From JARRLC01 sp050290865 (GTDB lineage: Bacteria; Pseudomonadota; Alphaproteobacteria; Rhizobiales; Rhodomicrobiaceae): 12,272 bases of DNA. Below the pieces are notes generated by a model. That model made no database searches and was not told the DNA's origin. It saw only the letters and a list, made by a program, of their open reading frames with translations. Shown piece by piece: positions 1 through 5,779 of the stretch (position 1 is the first letter of the stretch; each line of letters opens with the position of its first letter). A program made the translations under genes and the position numbers. The DNA is taken from positions 1 through 12,272 of the forward strand of contig JBNKIW010000061.1 in the NCBI GenBank assembly GCA_050290865.1. Reading direction: 5' to 3'.

Positions 1-257
1 GACACGGCGACGAGAGCGCGTGATGAAGAGGTTCAAATCACCGCGGCATGCCCAGAAGTTTCTATCCATCCACGACCAGATCGCCAATCTCTTCCACTGC
101 CCACGCAACACGCTTTCAGCCATTGACCATCGCGCCGCACGCGCCAAGGCGTTTGCGGCCTGGGCTGAGATCGCAGCCGCACCGATTGCCGCATAACCAC
201 ACAGGAAGCCGTTTGCCCTCTCGGTGCGTCTTCGTGGTGGTTAACTTGACGATGCCC
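1..257 (+). mobile_element. Right part of an IS6-family insertion sequence
   Basis: The element is recognised from the transposase C-terminus it carries (2-196). Its right boundary is inferred, not seen: UreF similarity on the minus strand breaks off at about 254, so the end lies between 197 and ~257. Bases 240-257 (gttaacttgacgatgccc) may be the terminal repeat, but the partner repeat lies outside the window, so this cannot be verified. No copy of the GGTTCTGTCGCAAA-type end found at 12185 is present here. The left end is outside the window. Confidence 0.72.
2..196 (+). CDS. IS6-family transposase, C-terminal fragment (5' end outside window)
   Basis: Reading from base 2 gives 64 residues that begin TRRRERVMKRFKSPRHAQKF and end at TAA 194-196. 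The arginine-rich stretch, RFKS and the following AQKFLSIHDQIANLF are characteristic of the C-terminus of IS6/IS26-group DDE transposases. In this family they come directly after the catalytic glutamate, which would lie just left of the window. The protein cuts and joins DNA during replicative (cointegrate) transposition. I see no frameshift or internal stop in the visible part, so the gene may be intact. Its insertion explains why ureF ends abruptly on the other strand. The family assignment rests on recalled motifs, not on a search. Confidence 0.82.
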   Translation, partial: TRRRERVMKRFKSPRHAQKFLSIHDQIANLFHCPRNTLSAIDHRAARAKAFAAWAEIAAAPIAA

Positions 258-571
258 TGCGCAGTGCTTTCCAGTGCGAATTCGAGGGTTGAGCGCATCG
301 CCGCGGCCAGTTCCGCCGCCGCCACCAGCGATGGCAGGTCGCGTGCGTCGGCCGCCCGCCACGCCTGGGCAAAGAACACGCCGTCCATGCGCCCGGCACC
401 ATGCCACAGATCGGCCTCCAGCCAGTCCACGAGGCTTGTACAGTCGGTGACCCAGCCCGCCTCGACAGCCCGTTCCAGAGCATGGCTGTAGGCGTATGCG
501 CCGACGGGAAAGGCGGGCGACAACCAGCTTTGCAGGCGCAACAGGGCGGGCGTGTCAATGGTCGTGGTCAT
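254..571 (-). pseudogene. ureF: ureF, urease accessory protein, truncated at the C-terminus
   Basis: UreF works with UreG and UreH/D to load nickel into apo-urease in the cytoplasm. The reading frame starts at ATG 571-569 with MTTTIDTPALLRLQSWLSPA, followed by FPVGAYAYSHALERAVEAGW, which is the classic UreF N-terminus. Similarity continues to ...LESTAQG (codon 254-256). It then stops in the middle of the family sequence and runs into DNA belonging to the IS6 element. About 106 residues remain, whereas family members have roughly 220-240, so the conserved C-terminal half that interacts with UreG/UreH is missing. The start overlaps the end of ureE by 17 bases, the normal operon arrangement. The frame stays open into the IS and could give a chimeric protein of about 150 residues, which is unlikely to work as UreF. 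An earlier in-frame ATG exists, but the chosen start fits the family. Confidence 0.85.
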
Positions 572-1040
572 GCGCGTGACCGTGGGCATGCACATGGGTA
601 TAGCCGTGACCGCCGTGTGCCGGTCCGCCATACGCGCCGCCCTCCGGCTGGAAAGGCGCTTCGATGGGTTCAACCGTGCCGCCAAGCCCCCGCAGCATCG
701 CCTCGATGACATGATCCGGACGGAGGCGGATGGCGCCGTCGCGAATTTCGGCGGCGAGATGCCGGTTACCAATGTGCCAGGCGATGCGCGTGAGCGAGGC
801 GGAGCTATCACTGCGGACCTCGATGAGCGCGTCGCGGGCGGCAACCACGCGCAGCCAGCGGCCATCGTCGAGGCGCAGCCCGTCACCATCCGCCATCGCC
901 ACGGCCTGCGGCAGATCGAGGAGCACGGTCTCGCCAGCCGCTGTGGTCAGGCGGATGCGGCGGCGGTGGCGGGTGTCATAGTCGAGCGTCAGTGTTCCGG
1001 CGGCGTCAGCCTCTGGCCAGCAAGAGGCGGCCCGGCGAAA
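555..1040 (-). pseudogene. ureE: ureE, urease nickel metallochaperone, 5' end lost
   Basis: UreE delivers nickel to the urease activation complex. The frame reads WPEADAAGTLTLDYDTRHRR, then the UreE core with LLDLPQAVAMADGDGLRLDDG, and ends in a histidine-rich metal-binding tail (GYTHVHAHGHAHDHDH) at TGA 557-555. In known UreE proteins about 12-18 residues precede the tryptophan and begin with a start codon. Here that stretch (about 1023-1060) has no ATG, GTG or TTG in frame and no similarity to the family. The frame stays open back to a TGA at 1154-1152 with no standard start codon in it. A GTG at 926-924 lies inside the conserved core and would remove the N-terminal strand. The gene that normally lies upstream (ureC) is absent. 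I therefore read this as a remnant. A rare start codon or a sequencing error is the alternative. Confidence 0.75.
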
Positions 1041-1290
1041 TACGCCAACCGTCCGGCAAATGCGACCGGACAGGCATTCCTTTGTTCGGCCAGGGCCATT
1101 CCTCCGTCCCGGCCATGTGCGGATGCAGAGCCGCCGGCGCGGAAGCCGCTGTCAAGGACGGCCGAAGGCCGCCCGTGAGGGCTTGTCCTTGATAGGGGCT
1201 GAGCACGGCGGCAGACTACCGCAATGCCGGGCCCGCGTCCGATGGGCACCTTCGCCTCACTGCCCCCGGCAGAACTCGCATTCAGAACGC
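1041..1290. other. Gene-free stretch between the ureE remnant and the Do protease stop codon
   Basis: No reading frame here matches a family I recognise. It takes the place where ureC or the start of ureE would be expected. Its only clear structure is the three-way palindrome at 1152-1192. I see no terminator with a T-run for the protease gene that ends at 1291. Confidence 0.5.
1152..1192. repeat. 41-base three-way (cloverleaf-like) palindrome
   Basis: Outer arms TCAAGGAC (1152-1159) and GTCCTTGA (1185-1192) are perfect reverse complements. Inside are two further hairpins: GGCC-GAA-GGCC (1160-1170) and GCCC-GTGA-GGGC (1171-1182), followed by TT. The whole element can fold into a three-way junction on either strand. 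It resembles the short intergenic palindromic repeats of rhizobial-type genomes, but whether it recurs in this genome cannot be tested here. It lacks the T-run of an intrinsic terminator. Confidence 0.6.
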
Positions 1291-2811
1291 TCACTCCTCG
1301 CCCAACCCCACTGCAACGAAATTCAACTCGCCATGGCCATCCGAGAGCATCAGGAGGGCGCTCTTGCGCTTCAACTGGCGCAACTCCTCCAGCCGCGCTT
1401 CGAGCTCTTTCGGCGAGCGAACCTTCTCATGCGTCACCTCGACGACGACGTCCCCGGTCCGAACCTCTTTGTCCGCAGCCGGGCCGTCCGGGTCAATATC
1501 CGTGATGACGACGCCGTTCACATTCGGTTCGATGCCGTAGCGGTTGCGCATATCGGAATTTATCACCGCCAGCGTCAAGCCGAGCGACGAGCGCTTGCGC
1601 GGCTTCTTCGGACGTGGCTTGCTGTCGGCGTCAGGCTCCGCCGGAGCAACCTCCTCCATACGCTCGATCTTCGCCTTCACCGTCTTGCGCTCTCCCTTGC
1701 TGAGAACGACAATGTCCACCTCTTTGCCGATGGCGGTCTGGGCGACGAGCTTCGGCAACTGGCGCATGGCGTCGATGTCCTTGCCGTCGAATTCCAGGAT
1801 GATATCGCCAACCTTGATCCCTGCCGCCGCTGCCGGCCCCTCGGGCGTCACCGCCGCCACGAGCGCACCGCTCGCCTTTTTCAGGCCGAGGCTCTCGGCG
1901 ATCTCATCGTTGACGGTCTGGATGCGCACGCCGAGCCAGCCGCGGCGGGTTTCGCCATAGGTTTTGAGCTGGTCGATAACCTGCGTCACGGTGGAGGACG
2001 GCACGGCGAAACCGATGCCGATGGAGCCGCCAGTCGGCGAAATGATCGCCGTATTCACGCCAATCACCTCGCCCTCCATGTTGAAGAGCGGACCGCCGGA
2101 ATTCCCGCGATTGATAGCGGCATCGGTCTGCAGGAACTCGTCGTAGAGACCGGCGTTGATGTCGCGGCGGGTCGCGGAGATGACGCCGACCGTCACCGAG
2201 CCGCCGAGGCCGAACGGGTTGCCGATGGCCATCACCCAGTCGCCGACGCGCATTTTCTGCGAGTCGCCGAATTTCACGGCGTTGAGCGGCGCTTTCGGCT
2301 CGACTTTCAGGAGGGCGAGGTCGGTCTTGGTGTCCCTGCCGATGATCTTCACGACCTTCAGCTTGGTGCCGTCCGTGAAGTTGGCGGTAATCTCGTCGGC
2401 GCCCTCGATCACGTGGTTATTGGTGACGATCAGCCCCGAGGGATCGATCACGAAACCCGAGCCAAGCGAATTGGCGCGCTGGGCTCCGCCTCGCTCTTCC
2501 TCGTTGAAGAAATCCTGGAAGAACTCCTCGAAAGGCGAGCCTTTGGGAACCTTCGGCATCGGGACTTCGCGGCTTCCCTTCAGCTTCTGGGTCGTGGAGA
2601 TATTGACGACGGCGCTTTGCAGCTTCTCAGCGATGTCGGCGACCGACGCCGGACCTCGCGATTGTGCAGCAAAGGAGGGAACAGAGGGCGGGATAAGCAC
2701 AACCCCCAATAGCGCGGCGCCCAGCACGAGCAGGCGGGCCGGGCGGCGCCACGATTTTTCTTTCGCCGCATACGGGTCTGCCGCCGCCGACAAGACAGCT
2801 TTTCTTCCCAT
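1291..2811 (-). CDS. degP: Do-family (DegP/DegQ/MucD-like) periplasmic serine endoprotease
   Basis: This is a 506-residue envelope protease and chaperone that degrades or refolds misfolded exported proteins. A basic N-terminus is followed by a hydrophobic stretch (about residues 25-40) and an SFA-AQ signal-peptidase-like site near 47-50. The trypsin-like domain shows the triad His133 (TNNHVIEGAD), Asp164 (DTKTDLALLKV) and Ser238 (NRGNSGGPL). Two PDZ domains follow, at about 285-385 and 408-500, joined by a lysine/proline-rich linker (398-408). The length is normal for the family. I chose the ATG at 2811 because GGGAGAAG (2827-2820) lies just upstream and the signal sequence follows; the frame stays open for 77 more upstream codons that resemble nothing. 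The gene is transcribed alone, 244 bases downstream of the DUF2842-like gene. The symbol is the common annotation for the group; degP, degQ and mucD cannot be told apart from the sequence alone. Confidence 0.95.
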   Translation of the reverse strand: MGRKAVLSAAADPYAAKEKSWRRPARLLVLGAALLGVVLIPPSVPSFAAQSRGPASVADIAEKLQSAVVNISTTQKLKGSREVPMPKVPKGSPFEEFFQDFFNEEERGGAQRANSLGSGFVIDPSGLIVTNNHVIEGADEITANFTDGTKLKVVKIIGRDTKTDLALLKVEPKAPLNAVKFGDSQKMRVGDWVMAIGNPFGLGGSVTVGVISATRRDINAGLYDEFLQTDAAINRGNSGGPLFNMEGEVIGVNTAIISPTGGSIGIGFAVPSSTVTQVIDQLKTYGETRRGWLGVRIQTVNDEIAESLGLKKASGALVAAVTPEGPAAAAGIKVGDIILEFDGKDIDAMRQLPKLVAQTAIGKEVDIVVLSKGERKTVKAKIERMEEVAPAEPDADSKPRPKKPRKRSSLGLTLAVINSDMRNRYGIEPNVNGVVITDIDPDGPAADKEVRTGDVVVEVTHEKVRSPKELEARLEELRQLKRKSALLMLSDGHGELNFVAVGLGEE

Positions 2812-2824
2812 GATCTGCTCTTCT

Positions 2825-2853
2825 CCCGTGAGCCCGCGTGCCAAGCGGGCGGG
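2825..2853 (-). promoter_or_regulatory. Hairpin in the 5' leader of the Do protease gene, reaching into its ribosome-binding site
   Basis: On the minus strand GCCCGC (2850-2845) pairs with GCGGGC (2837-2832) around a 7-base loop. The preceding CCC (2853-2851) can pair with GGG (2827-2825) across a TCAC bulge. That GGG is the start of the ribosome-binding purine run GGGAGAAG (2827-2820). The pairing is seen in the sequence; a role in controlling translation is inference. Confidence 0.4.
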
Positions 2854-2872
2854 TAAACAAACGGTCGCGCGT

Positions 2873-2901
2873 ATTCTAGTTGAACGGGCTCCCAACTTGA
2901 A
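2873..2901 (-). promoter_or_regulatory. Candidate sigma-70-type promoter for the Do protease gene
   Basis: On the minus strand the -10-like TAGAAT (2878-2873) stands 17 bases downstream of a weak -35-like TTCAAG (2901-2896), about 60 bases before the start codon. The -10 matches the consensus well (5 of 6) but the -35 poorly. I saw no clear extracytoplasmic or heat-shock sigma site. Confidence 0.3.
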
Positions 2902-3055
2902 ACAGCAAAAGTTGCAGCTGTCTCTCGGCGCATCCATACCGTTAACGCTAGCAGTGGCACGGCGAAAGGAAAAAGCGCGTAAGCCGTGCGCCGCTCTCAT
3001 ATCCTGGTGAAAACCTGGGACGGGGATGGGTGGGAACCGCAACCCTGGCGGCGGT

Positions 3056-3253
3056 CTAAGGTCGTTGCATCCAGCGCACGATCATGGCGCTGGGGATGAA
3101 CCAGATGACGACCGACAGGAAATAGAACAGAAGATGCCACCCGATCGCCAGGCCGGGCAGGCGCATGATCGCGACGCTCATCACGAACCAGTAATAGAAA
3201 ACCGAAAACAGGACGAGCGCGAGCGCACCGGTGAATCTTCGCATTCTGTTCAT
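3056..3253 (-). CDS. Small DUF2842-like membrane protein
   Basis: This 65-residue protein of unknown function is probably in the inner membrane. After a short basic start (MNRMRRF) it has two hydrophobic helices: about residues 6-28 (TGALALVLFSVFYYWFVMSV) and about 36-59 (WHLLFYFLSVVIWFIPSAMI), ending in IVRWMQRP. The two-helix layout, the RLPG segment between the helices, the WxxP motif in the second helix and the RWM end fit the DUF2842 family of small alphaproteobacterial proteins as I recall it. I chose ATG 3253 because AAGGA lies about 8 bases upstream; a TTG start 12 codons earlier is possible but has no supporting signal. It is not tightly linked to the downstream protease (244 bases), so no shared function can be claimed. 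Confidence 0.72.
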   Translation of the reverse strand: MNRMRRFTGALALVLFSVFYYWFVMSVAIMRLPGLAIGWHLLFYFLSVVIWFIPSAMIVRWMQRP

Positions 3254-3343
3254 GCGGGCATCCTTAGCCGGATTTGGCGCGCCAGCCAAGGGGCGTGATC
3301 CGACCCCGGCAGATGATGCAGCCGGGGCCCCGATCTCCCGCCC

Positions 3344-4131
3344 TCAGCGCGCCCCATCGCCCACCAGCACGAAAGGCGCCCAGATCGCCGGATAGCCGCC
3401 ACGCCGCCTTTCGCGATCAGTGCCTTGAGAGACCGCCGCAGCGCTTCGGCGCGGCCAATCTTCGCATCGGCCTTCATCGCGGTGAATGCGCCCGTCGTAA
3501 TCTCCACCGCAGCGTCCGAGTTCACGGCCCAGTGCGACACGAGGAGCGACCGCGCCCCCGCATGGAAGAACGCGCGGGTGAGCCCCGCGAGCGCCTCGGC
3601 GTCCTCGGCATCACCCGCAGCCGTATTGCATGCCGACATCACCACCCAGTCGGCATCGAGTTCGAGCTGTGCGGCTTCCGAAGCCGTGAGCAGGCCATCA
3701 TCCTCCTCGCTGGGACTTTCGGGCGGTGTGAACATCAGCGCCGGTTCCACCCCCTTCAGATTGCCCGCCACGAGGCCATGGGTGGCAAAATGCAGAATGC
3801 GGTAATCCTGCAACTGCCGGGACGCGCTCAGCGCCTTGATGGTCCGTTCGGTCATGCGGCTGCCGAGCCAGAGCTCGCTTCCCGCCCCGAGGTTGCGGGC
3901 AACGGTGCACAGTTCGTCGGCGGTTTCGGGCAGCGGCGTCTGCCGGCGCAGCGCCTCGGGATCGGCAATCGAACCGTTGAAGAACGCACCTGAGGGGGCC
4001 TCGAGAGCGACCGGGTTGACCGCGCGAATACCGCCCTGCTTTTTTGAAGGCGGGCGGCATTGCTGGCGCTCCCGCGCCGCTCCTGCGCGCGGCTCGCCAA
4101 ACTGTGAACAGCGTCCATATGGAAAGTCGTG
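3344..4131 (-). pseudogene. CHAT-domain (caspase-like peptidase) protein, C-terminal remnant with frameshift
   Basis: CHAT domains are caspase-HetF-associated peptidase folds, usually the C-terminal end of long TPR-repeat proteins (often 800-1000 residues). Here only about 250 codons remain. The frame is open from just after a TAG (4134-4132) and has no start codon until ATG 3855, which lies inside the domain. Recognisable segments in order are FGEP, LRRQTPLPETADELC, RILHFATHGLVAGNLKGVEP with the predicted catalytic histidine (ATHG), VVMSACNTAAGD with the predicted catalytic cysteine, and SLLVSHWAVNSDAA. Near 3400-3403 the frame shifts: the expected C-terminus (YPAIWAPFVLVGDGAR, stop at 3346-3344) lies in another frame and fits the loss of one base. 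The unshifted frame instead runs on to 3250 and overlaps the first bases of the DUF2842-like gene. No TPR region is present upstream. Both catalytic residues survive, but the missing N-terminus and shifted end argue for a decayed gene. Confidence 0.82.
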
Positions 4132-4181
4132 CTACTGCCACACAGGCGTAATCATGTAGCGATTAGGATGCAGCACGGGGC

Positions 4182-4210
4182 TTGACCGTTCCCCCGGCTG
4201 GTCGTAGCAA
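4182..4210 (+). promoter_or_regulatory. Candidate promoter placing transcription start at the HAD hydrolase ATG
   Basis: TTGACC (4182-4187, 5 of 6 to the -35 consensus) and TAGCAA (4205-4210, 3 of 6 to the -10) are 17 bases apart. Transcription would begin about 7 bases later, at the A of ATG 4217. No ribosome-binding site is seen upstream of that ATG, so the two observations agree with a leaderless transcript. The weak -10 keeps confidence low. Confidence 0.35.
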
Positions 4211-4216
4211 ACAGCA

Positions 4217-5089
4217 ATGATTGTCGACAGGCTTGCGATACCAATTCTTGACTCGATTGCGCTGCTCTCGCGCCGCTATGAGGTGTGGCTGACCGACATC
4301 TGGGGGGTGCTGCACAACGGCGTCCGCCCGTTTCCAACCGCAGTCGAGGCGTGCCGCCTGTTCCGGCAGGGCGGCGGTCTGGTCATTCTCATATCGAATT
4401 CGCCGCGCCCGCGTGAGGGCGTCGCCCAGCAGCTTGCCCAGATCGGCGTGCCCGCGGACTGCTATGACGGCATTGCGACGTCGGGTGATGTTACACGCAC
4501 GCTGGTCTCGGCTTACGCGGGGCGTTCCGTGTTCCATCTCGGACCGCAGCGCGACCGGCTGATCTTCGACGGCCTGCAGGTGGAGTTCGGCGGCGCTGGG
4601 GACAGCGCGGCAATCGTGTGCAGCGGCCTCTACGACGACGAGACCGAGACCCCGGAAGATTACGCCGAGCTCCTTGCCGAGTTGCAGGCGCACAGCCGGA
4701 CGATGATCTGCGCCAATCCGGATATCAGGGTCGAGCGTGGCGCCAAGCTCATCTACTGTGCCGGAGCGCTGGCGGAGGCTTATGCGCGGCTCGGCGGCGA
4801 GGTCGTGTACGCCGGCAAGCCTCACAAGCCCATTTACGATCTGGCGCTGGCGCTGGTGACGGCGCGGCGAGGCGAGGCGGTGCCGCGGCATCGCGTGGTT
4901 GCCATCGGCGACGGGATCCATACCGACATTGCCGGAGCAGCGGCGCAGCACATCGATTCGGTCTTCGTCGCCAGCGCCGTGCACGTGGCGGATGCGCGCA
5001 ACGGTGCGCTGACCCCGGCCGCTCTTGCCGAGGCTTTCGCGAGCCAGCCCGCCCAGCCCATCGCGGCCCTCGGCCAGCTTGCCTGGTGA
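4217..5089 (+). CDS. HAD-superfamily class IIA hydrolase (TIGR01459-like)
   Basis: This 290-residue soluble hydrolase belongs to the NagD/class IIA group, whose members remove phosphate from small phosphorylated compounds; the substrate of this subfamily is not known to me. Motif I is WLTDIWGVLHNG with the nucleophile Asp27; the usual second aspartate of DxD is replaced by tryptophan spacing (DIWGV), as in the TIGR01459 subfamily. Motif II is LISNSPRP with Ser60. The class IIA cap spans about 80-190. Motif III is YAGKPHKPIYD with Lys201. Motif IV is IGDGIHTDIAGA with Asp232 and Asp237. The start is the only sensible ATG, and the nucleophile then sits at the position expected for the family. 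There is no Shine-Dalgarno sequence. In related genomes this gene often neighbours riboflavin or isoleucyl-tRNA genes, which are absent here, so context gives no clue to the substrate. Confidence 0.9.
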   Translation: MIVDRLAIPILDSIALLSRRYEVWLTDIWGVLHNGVRPFPTAVEACRLFRQGGGLVILISNSPRPREGVAQQLAQIGVPADCYDGIATSGDVTRTLVSAYAGRSVFHLGPQRDRLIFDGLQVEFGGAGDSAAIVCSGLYDDETETPEDYAELLAELQAHSRTMICANPDIRVERGAKLIYCAGALAEAYARLGGEVVYAGKPHKPIYDLALALVTARRGEAVPRHRVVAIGDGIHTDIAGAAAQHIDSVFVASAVHVADARNGALTPAALAEAFASQPAQPIAALGQLAW

Positions 5090-5236
5090 CGAACACCAGC
5101 AGACGGCAATCCAGGTCATTTCAACGCACTCCATGTCCCGGGGGGCCGTGCGTGATCCTTCGGAAAGCGCCGCCCGCCTCCGCCCGCCCGGCATCCACCT
5201 GTGCACAAGCCTGCGTCCGTAACCTCCGTGGCTGAC

Positions 5237-5271
5237 GGTCCGCGCGATTTGCTCTAAAGCAGACGCGGGCC
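5237..5271 (+). other. Hairpin in the leader of the cytochrome gene
   Basis: GGTCCGCG (5237-5244) pairs with CGCGGGCC (5264-5271) with one G-U wobble. Inside it TGCT-CTAA-AGCA (5250-5261) forms a second short stem. It ends 26 bases before the cytochrome start codon. It has no following T-run, so it is more likely a leader structure than a terminator for the upstream HAD gene. The rest of the 208-base gap 5090-5297 shows nothing I can name. Confidence 0.35.
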
Positions 5272-5297
5272 GGACACACCGCTTCAGGGGGTCACCG

Positions 5298-5765
5298 ATG
5301 AACACATCAAGCCGCAGGCTTTTCGCCGTCCTAGCCGCCGCCATGTTTACGCTTGCCGCCGCCGGCAGCGAGACGCAGGCACGCAAACTGCGCGTCCTGC
5401 GCGACGGGCGCACCGTCATTCACCTGTCCGCCGCCAACCGCGTCCATTTCCGCAAGGGCATGCGCATCTATCTCGAAAGCATAGAGGGCATCATCGACGG
5501 CATGACCCAGCACAAGATGGGGCTGGTGGCCAAGGCCGCGAAAAAGTCCGGCATGAATATGATCAGGGATGTGTCGCTGGAGACGGCGCTCGGCCTGCCT
5601 CCGGAATTCATTCTGATGAGCGCGGACACCCACGAGAAGTTCGACGAACTGGCGAAGACCGCGCGGACCAACGGCGTCAGCAAGCTGCATATCATGGAAC
5701 GGCTCAGCACGATCCTTGGCGCCTGCACGTCATGCCATTCCGCCTTCCGGCTGACGCCGCAATAA
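5298..5765 (+). CDS. Exported class II cytochrome c (c'/c556-like)
   Basis: This is a 155-residue periplasmic haem protein. It starts with a signal peptide: basic MNTSSRRL, hydrophobic FAVLAAAMFTLAAAG, and a likely cut after about residue 23-28. The mature part is predicted mostly helical, and the single haem-binding motif CTSCH (Cys143, Cys146, His147) is near the C-terminus. This placement is the hallmark of class II cytochromes c, which form four-helix bundles. Met55 in FRKGMRIYLE, in the first helix, is a possible sixth haem ligand, which would make it c556-like rather than c'-like; this is inference. A good ribosome-binding site (GGGGG 5287-5291) precedes the ATG. The gene stands alone and ends 14 bases from the convergent pdxY gene. 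Its redox partner is unknown. The sequence between helix 1 and the haem motif is only loosely like textbook family members, so the subfamily is uncertain. Confidence 0.78.
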   Translation: MNTSSRRLFAVLAAAMFTLAAAGSETQARKLRVLRDGRTVIHLSAANRVHFRKGMRIYLESIEGIIDGMTQHKMGLVAKAAKKSGMNMIRDVSLETALGLPPEFILMSADTHEKFDELAKTARTNGVSKLHIMERLSTILGACTSCHSAFRLTPQ

Positions 5766-5779
5766 TGCGGAGATCCGGG

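Noticed and set aside
30..40. GGTTCAAATCA, resembling a tRNA T-loop
   Set aside because: It encodes RFKS of the IS6 transposase; no acceptor stem, anticodon arm or D arm can be built around it.
1060..2712. 550-codon open frame on the plus strand opposite the Do protease gene
   Set aside because: It lies antisense to a gene with clear catalytic motifs and two PDZ domains. Its translation is Arg/Asp/His-rich without any recognisable domain, as expected for a shadow frame in GC-rich DNA.
4144..4156. GGCGTAATCATG-like stretch resembling common cloning-vector sequence
   Set aside because: Only about 12 bases match, and the flanks are unrelated to any vector.
4163..5419. 418-codon minus-strand frame across the HAD hydrolase gene
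   Set aside because: The plus strand carries all four HAD motifs in order; the antisense translation has no recognisable family and crosses the intergenic gap.
5757..5770. CCGCA-ATAA-TGCGG hairpin between the convergent cytochrome and pdxY genes as a bidirectional terminator
   Set aside because: The stem is only five base pairs, overlaps the cytochrome stop codon and has no T-run on either side; too weak to call.
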